Source of the DNA: Agrostemma githago
Taxonomy: Eukaryota > Streptophyta > Magnoliopsida > Caryophyllales > Caryophyllaceae
NCBI GenBank assembly: GCA_958450325.1
Contig: OY288241.1
Coordinates: 50,850,078 to 50,914,077 of the forward strand
Reading direction: 5' to 3'
DNA: 64,000 nucleotides
Below are positions 36,081 to 47,991 of this stretch, one piece after another (the stretch's first letter is position 1; each line of letters opens with the position of its first letter). The translations under genes were made by a program, and so were the position numbers. A model generated the notes under the pieces. It worked only from the letters and a program-made list of their open reading frames with translations. It was not told the origin of the DNA and ran no database searches.

Positions 36081-37483
36081 ATGCTACTGCGGTGTTTGTG
36101 CAACCACCAAGAACAAGTTCACGAAAGCAAAGTAGCTTATATGCATGAAATTGTCCACATTGATCCAAATGTCCCTTACACCATGAGTGAAGAATGCAAA
36201 GCTCGATTGGAGCGATATCGAAGAAATGACATACCCTTCCCTCAAGCACTTGCTCTAGCCAGAACCGAGCCTTTCGGCAAATTTGAGGATATATTTGAGA
36301 CTTTCAAAGAGTGAGATGCCAATTGTCCTACCACTATTGAAGCAATGAAGGATCCCCATTTTGATAGTTTCCTAAAAGCCAAATGGGCCGCCCAAATGGA
36401 GAATGTAAAGAGGCTTACAAAGAAAAAGACAAAGAAAGAACAACTCCTAGCCATGTCTAAAGAAAATTTGCCTCCAAAATGTGATGATCCGGGCATGTTC
36501 GCTATCCATTGCTCCATCAAAGACCAAGTATTTGAAGATGTCATATTGGATCTAGGTGCCTCCATTAATGTCATGCCTATTGAGTAGACCTGACAAAAAG
36601 ATCGGGTTGTGTCGTGTTCGTGTTCGTGTCATTGGTAAACGGGTCACGAACCCCTCAACTCAAACCCGACCCATTTAAGTTTCGTGTCGTGTTCGTGTTG
36701 ACCCACTTACATAAATGGGTCATTAAGCCTCAACCCAAACCCATTTATTTCGTGTCGGGTTCGTGTCGTGTTTTTGTGTCATGTCCATATTTGGAAAGTA
36801 TTAATATATTTATGTTACAAATGATTAAAAATATTTTGACTAATTTAATAAACAGGTTATTCGTGTCAGATTCATGTTTTGGGACCTCAACCCAAACCCG
36901 ACCCAATTAAATCTCGTGTCGTGTTCGTGTCGACCCACTTACATAAATGGGTCATCAACCCTCAACCCAAACCCGTTTATTTTGTGTCGGATTCGTGTCG
37001 TGTTTTCGTGTCGTGTCATTTTTTGCTGGCTCTATTATTGAGGTATACAAATCCATAGGTCTTGACGATCTCAAGCCCACAAGTATAGCAATCCAACTTG
37101 CGGATCTTTCAAACATTAAAGCTATGGGTATTGTAGAAGATTGCTTGGTAAGAGTTAGAGATCTCTTATTCCCCGCTGATTTCTATGTGGTGAACATGGA
37201 GAATATGGCAAGCTCGACACCGTTGATCTTGGGAAGGCTCTTAATGAAGACGGCCAAAGCTAATGTTGATGTGGCCGAGAGAATTTTAAGTCTTGAGCAA
37301 AAAAGGAAAGTGATGAAGTACTTTGTGAAGAGGAAAGAGAACAAGAATGTCAAATCCTTGTACGTTCTTACTATTGTGGAGCATGAAATCGAACTTGATG
37401 TACCAAACAACATTCCCAAGGAAGATGGTATTCAAGCCCCCTTAAAAATAAATAACGTTGTTGTTTCTATTGTTGATGTGTAG
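36081..37483 (+). pseudogene. Gypsy protease-region pseudogene, split by a hAT MITE
   Basis: Open pieces at 36081-36314 and 36345-36584 lead to an aspartic-protease-like VILDLGASINVMP at about 36541-36579. The usual D-S/T-G appears as D-L-G, so the site may be altered. The hAT MITE then interrupts it. After it, 37043-37483 continues with SIGLDDLKPTSIAIQLAD and PLILGRLLMKTAKANVDV, matching the C-terminal part of Athila-type protease regions. A stop at 36312 and the insertion make it non-functional. Confidence 0.75.
36585..37034. mobile_element. hAT-type MITE, 450 bp, inverted copy of the one at 12599
   Basis: The ends are TAGACCTGACAAAAAG and the inverse TTTTGCTGGCTCTA. The 8-bp duplications CTATTGAG (36577-36584) and TTATTGAG (37035-37042) differ by one base. 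Length and repeat content (CGTGTCGTGTTCGTG phrases) match 12599-13048, in opposite orientation. Confidence 0.88.
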
Positions 37484-38345
37484 GAAAAAGTTGATGAGAT
37501 AGACTCCTTGAAAGGAGAAGAAGAAGAAAAGGCGAGAAAAAAAATGAAGAAGACACCCAGGCATCGAGGCGTAGACTGCGGTCATCTGTGCTGACTGCGC
37601 CTTGCCCCCTGGAAAGCCTTCTCGTTCTGTTAAAAGCCTACTTGGAATCTAACACTCTTATGCCATACAAAATAAAGATGAAGTAAAAAAGAGTGGAATT
37701 CAAGAAAAAGTGAAGAAAAAGATCCGTTATATGCTAAGAATAGCGGGACTTGGAAGCCTTGGCATAAGAAGTGGCAAGCTAAAGAGAATCCCAAGCTTCC
37801 AAGAGAAGAAACATATGATGATCTGGGGATCAAGTCCCGGGATGTGCGGAAACCGAGAAACGGAGCCACTGACATAAGCCTTAAGTCGGTGAACCTTGAG
37901 AAGAAATGATGACCATTTCCCTCCTCTTGGTCTAGCCATCGACGTTAAATCTACGGCACAACTTGTAAATAGCTCTTATCCCTTATCTTTTAGAATAGAT
38001 TTATTGTTTTTATGTGTTTTCCCTTGAATTTTGTGAAAATTAGGGAGGTTCTAACCCGTATTGTGAGCAATTTGTCTTATGGATATGAAGGAGGATTCTA
38101 TAACCGGAATCCAAGCCAACATAAAGCTTAGGAGCACGTTAAAGTGTTGTGTGAAGATGTGAAGGAAAGTTGCCAAGAATTAAACATTTTTGTAGAAGGA
38201 TGAGGAAGTTTTGGAGGATCTTTCAAGACCCAGAGCGCAGATTGTGGCTCTGTGCGTAGCATGTGGGCGCAGATTGAGCCTCCTACTGTACACCCCATTG
38301 CTTTTTAAATTCCACGACTTTTGGGAATAGTTAATTATTTCCCAT
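37484..38345 (+). other. Gypsy 3' non-coding and decayed region
   Basis: The frames are broken after the TAG at 37481-37483. GC-richer phrases with GCGCAGA and GCGTAGACTGCGG occur near 37567 and 38236. No domain of the later pol gene was found. Confidence 0.4.
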
Positions 38346-38385
38346 TTTCGTCTCTTTTCTTTCTATAATATTAAATGCCTTTGAC

Positions 38386-40135
38386 ATACTTTTCTTTCTA
38401 TAATATTTCAAGACGTTTTCTATGGGGTGGGTCTGAGGAGAGACATGCCATTCATTTTCTGTCGTGGGACACAGTTACCAAAGACAAAAACCACAGAGGT
38501 TTGGGACTTAGGTCCATGCGACAGGTCAACTACGCCTTCATGACTAAACTGGGATGAAGGCTATTATCCAAACCAAATGCTCTATGGGCATGGGTTCTCC
38601 GCCATAAATATTGGAAAGGCCGTTGTGATATGGATATGTTTGGCACTAAAAGTAACAGTTCGAATGTATGGAAGGGGATTACAGAGGCTTACTCGACATT
38701 GAAGAAATGTATTAGCACGTCTATAGGCAATGGAAAGAAGACCATGTTCAGGTCACATTGTTGGGCCACTCCGACCCCCTCTCGAGGAACTAGCAACCCG
38801 AGACATTCCGCTTCACCTTCAGGATATCACGGTGGATGAAATGTGGTACAACTCGACAGGATAGAAAATCCATGAGTTTGCTGATTACTTAGAGAACGAT
38901 ATCTTGAAGACCATTGTGTCCTACGAAGTGGTCCCGGATGAAGATAAGGGAGATACTTTCTACTGGAATTCTACACCTTCGGGCAAGTTCTCGATCAGGT
39001 ATGCTATCTGCCTGTTAAGAAACGAACCGGAAATCGAGGACGATAAATCTTGGTGCTTGCCTTGGAGAACTTGGGTAGATGTTCCTTTGGCTAGTTATGC
39101 ATGACCGTATCCTAACCAATGAAAACTGCACCAGACGTGGGATATTCGATGACCCGTACTGTAGCAAGTGCTTCACTGAGGAAGAAACAGCTCTACATCT
39201 CCTTCGGGATTGCCATTTAGCTAGGTCGATTTGGACAAAATTACTTAACACTGCTGAATTTTTTGACAGCAATAATTCTGTCTGGGAATGGGTGGTGCGT
39301 AATCTCACCACACAAGAAGATTCGCGGTTGGAAAATTGGCCGACAAAGTTTGCTGTTATTATTTGGTGGGTTTAGAAATGGTGGAACAACCGCATTTTTT
39401 GCCATGAGGAGGAAATTCCAGGTAATAAGTTATCATTTCTCGATGGTAGAGTGATTGAAGTTTTAAAGCGAGAGAGATGGGAGAGATTCTTGACTCGTCT
39501 ACGACATCCCGCTCCACTGAAATCCTAGTGCGATGGATTTCACCTCCTATGGACTACATAGCAGTTAATATCGATGGGGCCTCTAAAGGAAATCCGGGGA
39601 TCTCGGGTGCGGGAGGCGTCTTCCAAGACTCGGCTGGACAATTTATCAGCACATTCTCGGAACACCTGGGGTTAGCTACCGTCACACGAGCAGAGTTAAT
39701 GGCTCTTAAGCGGGGTCTCATAATAGCACGAGAACAGAATTATAGTAAGTTGATAATCCAAACGGACTTTCTATTTATTGTGAATCTCATCAAGAAATTG
39801 GACTCTTTCCCGATGGCCCATTCACACATGGTACAAATCTGCCAATCATTCATTTATGATCATGATTGGAGCGTCGAGTTGACTCATGTCTACTGAGAAG
39901 CCAACGCATGTGCAGACTAGCTTGCAAGCTACGACACCCAACAGTAGGAGCGACTCGTCACGTTTGAACCAAGGGATATTCCAGCTTACTTGTAAGCCAA
40001 CATGGGTGGAGTGTCGTGGCCACGAATAGTTCCTTTTTGTGCTTTATAGTTTAGGGTAGTTTAGTTGTTTTCTATTTTTTCGTTCTTCGTTTGGGTTTTT
40101 TCCCTCTTCTTAGCACCAAAAAAATGTAAACTAAC
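38386..40135 (+). mobile_element. 5'-truncated L1-like LINE with plant RNase H domain (decayed)
   Basis: Pieces in order: the end of a reverse transcriptase (38375-38557, RRFLWGGSEERHAIHFLSWD and GLGLRSM); a zinc-finger reverse-transcriptase-associated region (39079-39375, with CSKCFTEEETALHLLRDC); and an RNase H-like domain (39477-39896, with VNIDGASKGNPG, RAELMALKRG and QTDFLFIV). Stops, some consistent with TGG or CGA changed to TGA or TAG, and frame shifts break the frame. The endonuclease and most of the reverse transcriptase are absent, as expected from 5' truncation. A 16-bp phrase TTTTCTTTCTATAATA is duplicated at the 5' junction (about 38352 and 38390). Confidence 0.82.
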
Positions 40136-40218
40136 AAAATTACAGTGTGATACAAACACACACAATACATACACATAATGGTAGAAAATTAATCAATTTA
40201 TTATCTCATATTCACATA

Positions 40219-40403
40219 CTCTCTCCGAGATCCTATTTGAGTTGAGTTTGATATTTTTTCCTGTCTCCATTTTAGACTATCAATGTGTGGTTCACATTTA
40301 ATCTCTTATTTCTCTCTCTTCCTCCCTTTTTTCATCAATCATTTTCTCTTCCTTATATTCTACCCCAAAAGTAAATGTGTCAATGATAGGAACTCGGAGG
40401 GAG
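40219..40403. mobile_element. Stowaway-like MITE
   Basis: CTCTCTCCGAGATCC and the inverse AACTCGGAGGGAG are flanked by TA dinucleotides. Confidence 0.7.
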
Positions 40404-40973
40404 TATATGTTTAAGACAGTGGTGAGTCAATGATTTATGAATGGGGGTGATGATAAAACTTATACCATAAGAAGCAACATATCTGAAATAAAATTTATAT
40501 TACAACGTCGAAATTTATTGTGAATTTGGTCTAGTAAAAAATCTAAAATGATTATAGAAATACACTTTTTTTATTTTCTTTCTAGTAATAAAATAAGGGG
40601 TTTGTTTGGTTGCCCTTGTGAAATCATAGGAAGTCGGAATTCCTGTGAATTGAAAAGTTAACAACATGAAATAATTTAAAAAAACTAGGCCATAAATGGA
40701 GTAGCAATTAACATTATTTAACAATAAAATCATTCCTCACAAATTAACAACTATAAATGGACACACAAATACAACCCATCTCGTAATAATTCTCATCCCA
40801 AAATATAGAAATTTATTTCTACATCAAATATCTGAGTTGCATTGATCTTTCTACAAAAAAAAAACTAGAAAACATATTATAGTTTTCCACCCTAACTTTC
40901 CACCTCGAAATAAATCGAAATAATATCTAAATATAAAATCTTTAAAAAATTTCAACGAATTAGTTTAGTAATA
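40404..40973. other. No gene recognised
   Basis: The sequence is AT-rich and non-coding. An open stretch on the minus strand (40515-40733) has no recognisable domain. Confidence 0.4.
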
Positions 40974-41231
40974 CTCCCTCCGTTCTATTTGATTCTCTGC
41001 ATTTACTTTTTCACACTTGTCAACGCACGTTTTCTTTTGTCTATATCTTTAGTTACGGATTTCTAATAATTGTAAAAAATTGATATTTATAACGTACTCG
41101 ATTTGACAATTTAAAAAAGATCCCACATGACTATAAAGTATCTTATGTATCAGAAGTTACATTGACGATTCACTTACCTATGAATAGTGCCAAAAAAACC
41201 AAATGCAAAGAATAAAATGGAACGGAGGGAG
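40974..41231. mobile_element. Stowaway MITE (258 bp)
   Basis: CTCCCTCCGTTCTATTTGA and the inverse AAAATGGAACGGAGGGAG are flanked by TA (40972-40973 and 41232-41233). It is of the same family as 26874-27130. Confidence 0.9.
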
Positions 41232-41395
41232 TAGAAGTTAATAAATTTGGGAAAGTAAAACAAAAGAATATGGAAAAGAAGACAAAGTGAAGGGAAAACT
41301 TAAAAGAAAGTTGTATTCGCTTTGTCGTGAGTTTAATTGTTTTTATTTCTATTTTTCTTTTCTAATAAAAAATATTTTATAAAAAAAAATTAATT

Positions 41396-41432
41396 TGGGT
41401 TGGGGTGGGGTGGGGTGGGGTGGGGGTGGGGA
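41396..41432 (+). repeat. (GGGGT)n G-rich tract
   Basis: Six or more runs of four to five G, separated by single T, lie on the plus strand. They satisfy the usual G-quadruplex pattern. The flanks are AT-rich. Confidence 0.95.
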
Positions 41433-42099
41433 GGTCACTCCTATCAGTCCATCAACCACTTTGGTTCTGCCCCTAGTTTAAGTAGAATCAAAGTCAATGA
41501 TTCTTATTGAAGTGAAAAGAGTTTCATTAAAGGTTATCTCTTCATCACAAGAGAACGATTATAGCATATGGTTAAGGTGGAGAATCAATTGGGTTATTAG
41601 TTTTATTATCATTATTAACAAATTACTTTATCATGGATAAATAATGTAAGTATTACTAATTTGCTTATTATTGTTTAAGCTGAATTAATTCGTATCTATT
41701 TGGACTGATTTCATCATATAAATCTTAAAGTACAACTAATATTTGGTATCATATAGATTTAATTAGTTTACCAATAAATAATAAATGTTTTCACTCCCTG
41801 TTTCGTACAAGTTGAAATTATATAAATTACTTTGTTATAATGGTATCACTATATTATAGTATATGATTAGGAAGTAATATTATGATGACAACAATATTAA
41901 TGTGATAATGAGTTTTGTTATTTCTACTGTACCACTCGGAAATACAAAGAAATGACAAATTTATGTTTTTTTTCTTTTCCATGGGGCCATATGCGTTTGT
42001 TTGTTTTTCATATTCTCCCTTTGAAAGATATGTGTGGACATGGAAAAATCCACTTTCCCGAACGCGGCGAAGTGCGGCGTTTCTTTGGTAGGCGTGAAT
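41433..42099. other. No gene recognised
   Basis: AT-rich intergenic sequence without clear structure. Confidence 0.4.
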
Positions 42100-43394
42100 T
42101 CTTGTGATGAGATTAATCTCGAATTGAAACTAAATTGAGGTGGAGTCACCACCAAACTTTGTGGGACTTCGGACCTGTTCGAGCCTCCACTCTATACATA
42201 GGACATACCGCGCAAAAAGCATGGTTTGCCTCATAGTACTAGAGCTTAGGGGATCGTCCTTTTGCATATTGAATATCGAATTTCGGATATTGTATGACTC
42301 TCGTGACCAATGGTTTCGGGCATCTGGAAACCAAAGATTTTGAGTAAGGGATGAAGGTACGTGTTGGGAAGCCCACGAAGTATACCCAACCCCGTCCGCA
42401 CTTAGCAACCTCTACTAAGATAATCAATAAATATTGGAGTGCGCGCGTTAGTAAGACGGTTATGCATGACAACTATTGTTTTTGAGCCTAGCATGTGAAT
42501 TGTATGTTGTACTACATCATTTAATGCATCTTGTTTTGTCAAAATTGTTTTAGCATGTGAGTTCATTTGGAAAAGCGATAAATTGCCAAACAAAGAATAA
42601 AGAACTTGAAATGTAAATTACAAGTTATATGGGCGGAATACAACCCGGATTCTCAATACGGAAAAAGGTTGTATAATATTGAATTTAGAATGGTAAACGT
42701 AAACTAAAAACAGACTCGTAAATAAAAAATGTAAACAAGAATCGTAGATAGAAAATATTGGACATACTTTGATCAGCTACGTATTGCATTACGCACTGAC
42801 CAAAAAACATAGGAAAGACGCCTGACACCAGGCGTCCTGAAAGTCAGGCGCATGGCACCAGGTGCCTCAGGCTTAAGGCGCGGGACCTAGTGCGCCCCAA
42901 TTAGGTGAAGACTTAGACCGAAGCGTGATACTAGCTTGATCCGGGCATTCTAGGAAGTCTCGTCCCAACATATCAATACAAATATTAGACCCTCCGCATT
43001 TTGACACCATCGTTTGCCTAATAATAGCCTACAGTATTCGATTTAGCATCAAGGAGTATTTGTTCTAAGTCGTATTAGAAAATAGTTTGCGATTCGTCAT
43101 TGCGGATGTTAGATCCTACGCGTTGTTGACAATGTTGTTCGATCGTTACAGTCTACGATGTTCAAATTAGCATCATTGGATATCCACTCTAAGTCGTACT
43201 GAAAATAGTTTATAGTAATACATAATAATAATTATAGAACGGTAATAAAAGTTAGTTTAGGAGTAAACTATCGAATTGCACGATTCGATATTGTATTGTT
43301 ATTGAAATGATTATATGAGTTCAGAATTAGAGTTGACTCGTTATGAACGAATAAAGCGTAATTCAATTAATCCTAACATTCGACTTTTGACTAT
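42100..43394. other. Non-coding repeat, probably LTR-retroelement derived (left part)
   Basis: A phrase GGTGGAGTCACCACCAAAC (about 42138) and GC-rich inverted phrases around CGCCTGACACCAGGCG (42820-42900) are typical of plant LTR-element leaders. Several open minus frames overlap here without domains. It is continuous with 46537-47880 once the nested solo LTRs are removed. The family is not identified. Confidence 0.35.
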
Positions 43395-43737
43395 AGAGTT
43401 GATAAGTGTAGTTTGTAGTGCCTTTTTTGTTGTATTTGGTCCCGGTTTCTCTTGTGGAATCGCTCTTTGGAGCGGTTTCTAGGCTACTTACACTTCTTAT
43501 AGTTTGTTTTAGGCTCCTAAGACTAATATTGGAGAAATGGAACGATTCCGACTCATTTCCGACACATTTGGAGCCATCGAAGAGAAGCGACGATCACTCG
43601 GTGGCTTAGACTCGATCTCGAGACCTTGAGACCCATTCCCGAGCCCTTTAGACTCGATCCCGAGCACCGAGAATCGATGAGAAACCTATGAAGAGAAAAT
43701 AGGGACCTTTAGGACCATATTGGAGGCCTACAAGACC

Positions 43738-43890
43738 CTTCCCGGGCGGAAAGAGTAGCCTTCCCGGTCGGGAAGGAGTGCAAGAAAGAAGCGCGTTCTA
43801 ATGGGCCATCCCGTCCGGGAACAACCTCATCCCGGTCGGGACCATCTCGTCCCGGTCGGGACCACCACCTTTCCGGCCGGGAAGGAGCAG
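43738..43890. repeat. Array of six imperfect inverted GC-rich motifs (outer LTR)
   Basis: Six motifs of the form TCCCGGTCGGGA or close variants lie about 20-40 bp apart. Most have GG at the centre and are not perfect palindromes. They correspond in number and approximate spacing to the six motifs of the inner LTR. Confidence 0.85.
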
Positions 43891-44097
43891 CTGTAGCCGT
43901 GACTCTTTCTTTTCTTCTCCTTCACTCTTGTAACCCTATAAATACTCTCCCTTTGTATTGTTTAAGTACCTTAGACTCCTCTACATTATTCTAAACCCTA
44001 ATTAGACTCTCTTCATCCTTAGTCTACTTTACATTAATCTATTCATAATCCATGTTAATCCTAGATTAATTTAGTTAGTTAATCTTTTATTAAGGAT

Positions 44098-45574
44098 TGA
44101 TAAGTGTGGTTTGTAGTGCCTATTTTGTAGTGTTTTGGTCCCATTTTCCTTGTAGAATCGCTCCTTGGGAGCGGTTTAGGAGCTTCTTATGCTTCCTTTA
44201 GTTCGTTTCAGGTTCCCGAGACCGATTTGGAAGAGTTGGAGCGATTCCGACTCTATACATACACATTTTGGAGCCAACGGAGTAAAGGAACGATGATTCG
44301 ATGCCTTGGAATCGACCCCGAGACCTTGGGACCCAATCCCGAGCCTCCGAGACCCGATCCCGAGTCCCGAGAATCGATGGAAAGCCCATGAGAAGCAAGG
44401 AGGAACCAAAAGTTCATATTGGAGGCCTACAAGACCCATCCCGATCGGGAAGGCCTCAAACCCGATCGGGATGAGGAGCACAAAAGGCGTAGCTACTGTG
44501 GAGCAATCCCGATCGGGATGGCATATTCCCGATCGGGAAAGTTGAAGTTTCCCGATCGGGATTTCCCTTCCCGATCGGGAATGTGCTGCTGCTGCCCGCA
44601 TTTCCTTTCTTTCTTCTCCGTTCCATTTGTAACCCTATATATACCCCCCTCTTGTATTAAGACATCATTCTAGCTTATGTTCTTCACTTCCCATTAAACC
44701 CTAGACTACTTTAGGTTAGATTAGATTAGATTAGTGTAGATTAGTCGGTAATTAGTAGTTAAACTTAGTTTAATCTTGTATTAGTGGATCTCTTGAAGAA
44801 TCCATTCAAGATTGACAACCTTGGTGGAATTATTTGGGTTTTCTTCTATACAAGTGTTCTCCTTTTCATCCTTTATAGTTGGTATAATCCTTCCTTTCTC
44901 TTTTCCTTTAATCTTTCATGTTTAATCTTCCAAGTTTTAATCTTTGATTGTTGTTCATCATTTTCACTAGTTTGTTTATGTATGTTTTGATGTTTGTGTT
45001 GTTTCCTCTTGTTTATGTTAGTTGTAGTTTGATAATGTTAGAGTAGTGTTCTTGCTAGGGTTAGTAGGGTGATTAGGGTGTTAATTGGGTGATTAAGGGT
45101 TTGTTGGAGATGTTGGTGGAAGATTTGGGTTTCCTCTTGGTTCGATGCATATCACATGTTTGATGGAATGCTTGAATGACTAAGTAGGTTAGAATGCTTG
45201 TTTTTCTTGCCTTCCTTTGTCATGTGTGTCGCCGAAATGGGTTCCATGTGGAACCTCTAGGTGAGTCTAAGTTAGATTACCTAGATTACCCTACTACCTC
45301 CTTCACTCTAACTCCTCCTTGATCATTCCGTTACCCCTTTGACCCCGACCTAATCCTAGCCCGTTTTCCTTGTTTGTTCTTCTTAGTCTTAGTCTTAGCC
45401 TTCTCTCCCTCTTATCATTCTCTAGCTTAGCTCGTTGACTTAGTCTCGTATTTGGGCGACCTTGGTCTATACTCCTCTACCGTCCCCGTGGATTCGACCC
45501 GACTTGCCCTATCTACCGTAGGAATAGCCGGTTAATTATTTGATCGGTGGGATTCACGACAAATCCCTCCGTCA
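44098..45574 (+). mobile_element. Inner solo LTR (1477 bp) nested in the outer LTR
   Basis: It starts TGATAAGTGTGGTTTGTAG and ends CCCTCCGTCA. The 5-bp target duplication AGGAT is exact (44093-44097 and 45575-45579). It is homologous to the outer LTR along its length, giving the order A, A', B, B' that would otherwise look like an odd double duplication. A TATA-like CCTATATATACCCC lies at about 44634. Confidence 0.9.
44439..44580. repeat. Array of six perfect CCCGATCGGG palindromes (inner LTR)
   Basis: Perfect decamers occur at about 44440, 44461, 44508, 44528, 44551 and 44570, five of the six inside the longer palindrome TCCCGATCGGGA or a one-base variant of it. They lie upstream of the TATA-like sequence, as U3 regulatory elements would. 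Confidence 0.93.
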
Positions 45575-46536
45575 AGGATCTCTTGAAGAATTCATTCAAT
45601 CTTGACAACATTGGGTGGAGATTTTGGGTGTTCTTATAATACAAGTTTTCATCTTTTCATGCTCTTATTAGTTGGTATAATCTTCTTACTCTCTTTACTC
45701 TTAATCCTTGTTTAGTTACTCAAGTTCTAGTCTTTACATATTTTTCTTTATTCTTGTTAGTTCATAATGAATGTTTGGATGTTTGTGTTGATTTTTCTTA
45801 CTAGGGTTAGTATTAGTTTGATAATGTGTGAGTAGACTTATTGTGGGGTTAGTAGGGGGATTAAGTGTTGATAATGGATGATTAGGGTTTGATTGTGGGT
45901 AAAGGTGAACTCTTTGTTACTAGTCACATATTGAGCACACTATGTGTTTGTTGAATTGATTGTTTGAGTATTAGTGGCCATGCTTCTCATGCTTGTCTTC
46001 CTCTTCTCATTGTGTGATTGATTTGTGGTTGAATCGTTGTGTATTGGGTAACATCTTGCATGAGTATTCGGGTTTAGTCTTTGACACGAGAGTGCGGACT
46101 TTGGCTTTGACGCGAGAGCGCGGACCGACCTTAGTAACTAGGTGACACCTACACCCTCAATCTCCCAATTATCCTACTACACTTATGAACCCAAACTAAC
46201 CCTACTCCTTCCCATATTGATTTCTCCATCTTGCTAGCTATTGTTTCCCTAGTTTACTTGTTTCATTTAGCTCTAGTATTCCAATTAGTTCATGTTATAC
46301 ATAGTTCATTGTTAGTCCACTTTCACCCCTTCAATCATCATTAGTTAATCAATTCTTGTTATTTAGTCTCCCTTTGTGTTGTGTTGGTAATTTAGTCTTG
46401 TTTGTGAGTTGACCCTAGTCTAGACACCTTCTACCGTCCCCGTGGACTCGACCCGACTTACCCTAGCTACCCGTTAGGATTAGTTGGACTCTACTTGTTG
46501 GTGGGGAACCACGGCAAAATCCCTACCATCAAGAGT

Positions 46537-47880
46537 CAATATCAAATATTCAGGAGGTTAGTTGATCAACGTATCGAAGATAAGCTATAATTGATTCCGA
46601 GATTGGAGACAGACACAGATAGAAGCACACGCCATGAGACACCCTGATGCTTGAACGCACGAGACCGGGCGCTTAAACTCAGTCCAAAAGTCTAGGCTAA
46701 TGCCTTTTTCGACTTTGGACAGAATCGATTATTGAATGTGATCGTTTTGAAAAGAGGTTGTCAAGATTATTATATCGTGAGAGATATATGCTTTCAATTG
46801 GATTTAGAAGAATGTTCGTTGTTCATTTTAGGAGTGTACTCGCTCCTTTCGTATTAGACATAAGAAACGATAAAAACGAACGACTGACGATGCGAGTTCA
46901 ACACTCTTGTGTTCAATTTGGATTTCCTTGTTTGATCGCCTCAAACATCAAACACGATTAGATTGAGCATTTTATGTCGTACCATCCTAAACTATTATGC
47001 ACAAGTCGAACTAGAATTTTATTAATTCAACTGGAAATAGAAAATGCGATATGTAAAGAGTTAATAACTAGAAACGATAAATAAAAGTGTTAGTGGTTAG
47101 ATACTTGGGATACAGAAATAAAGAGAACGAAAGAAAAGGGTGAGAAAAGGAATTGCTACACCCTCAACATACATAGTCTTGATTCCATATCGAATTTAGA
47201 CATGGAGAGCTCCTCGATATATAATCGAGTTAGGGTGTGTTTAGGGTTAGTATAGGGTAGAATATTGTATAAGAGATGATAGTATTAAGGTTTTAGCATT
47301 CGTATTTTGTAGTGTCGGATGTATGAATAGTGTGAGAATAGACTTTGAATCCTCGGGTTGATGATCGTATGTTTCGTATTTCGTAGATTGGAGAGTAGAA
47401 GCTTGTAAATGGGTTGTGTATTTCGAAAATGTTGACCCTTGAAATGGCTGTCGAGGGTTGGTATTTATAGGAGTTGAGAGGGTTTAAAGTTGTATTTGGG
47501 CCCCAAAACCTAGATACAAAGATCTTAGTTTGGGCACACGGTGTCGTGCGACTCAAGACTCGGGCGCACGGGTTCTCGCGCCTCGATTTTGGGACGCATG
47601 GTGTCATGCAATCAGGTGCTTGTTTTTTTAGAAGTTGCTTGATTTTCGGGTTGAATATTCGTGTATATTTGGAATATATTTGATTGCGCATGACATTTGA
47701 ACTTGGATTTGATTTTGGCTTTTTGCATGTTTTGGGTTTTACGGCTTTGATTGGTTCGGTAAAAAATGATTTTGCCCTCGGGTGGCGATTTTGGCTCAAA
47801 GTAACTCTGTTTGATTGGAAACGGCTCACCAAGTCTATTTTGAGGTTTGTTTTGTGAGATTTGTACTCCGTAATGGGTCT
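46537..47880. other. Non-coding repeat, probably LTR-retroelement derived (right part)
   Basis: This is the continuation of 42100-43394. A 179-residue minus frame at 47293-47832 is open but without domains and overlaps GC-rich CGCACGG(T/G)... repeats. I read it as chance. No gene is supported. Confidence 0.35.
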
Positions 47881-47991
47881 AAGTTGGATATCATTGATTG
47901 CGAGCCATGTATCGAGCTTTTAGAAGCATGTTATCGTCCTATTATCATCGGATGTTTGGTGGAAAACTGCTATAGACACGAGCAGGCAAAG

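Larger units (their letters stand above)
33656..38345 (+). mobile_element. Decayed Ty3-gypsy retrotransposon (Athila/Tat-like), with nested MITEs
   Basis: A leader with GACGTCATTGCCAGGGATGAC (about 33901) precedes gag. Then come a zinc-knuckle region, a protease region and a 3' non-coding tail. No reverse transcriptase, RNase H or integrase is present before the LINE at 38.4 kb, and no paired LTRs were recognised. The element is therefore truncated or internally deleted. Two MITEs (35277-35769 and 36585-37034) sit inside the coding part, each with clear target duplications. Confidence 0.75.
43400..46531 (+). mobile_element. Outer solo LTR, split by an inner solo LTR of the same family
   Basis: It starts TGATAAGTGTAGTTTGTAG and ends CCCTACCATCA. 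The 5-bp target duplication AGAGT is exact (43395-43399 and 46532-46536). Removing the inner copy leaves about 1650 bp with TG...CA ends and no internal retrotransposon domains, so it is a solo LTR. The part 43735-43890 has a GC-rich array of degenerate inverted repeats. Confidence 0.88.

Noticed and set aside
44176..44673. Overlapping frames on both strands of the inner LTR
   Set aside because: They are caused by the CCCGATCGGG palindromes, which read open in several frames.
43400..46531. A complete retrotransposon with LTRs at 43400 and 44098
   Set aside because: The two starts are only 698 bp apart. Exact target duplications around each copy show nesting of solo LTRs instead.
47293..47832. 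179-residue open frame on the minus strand as a gene
   Set aside because: It has no domain or start context, overlaps GC-rich repetitive phrases, and lies in a retroelement-like block. The most likely reading is chance.
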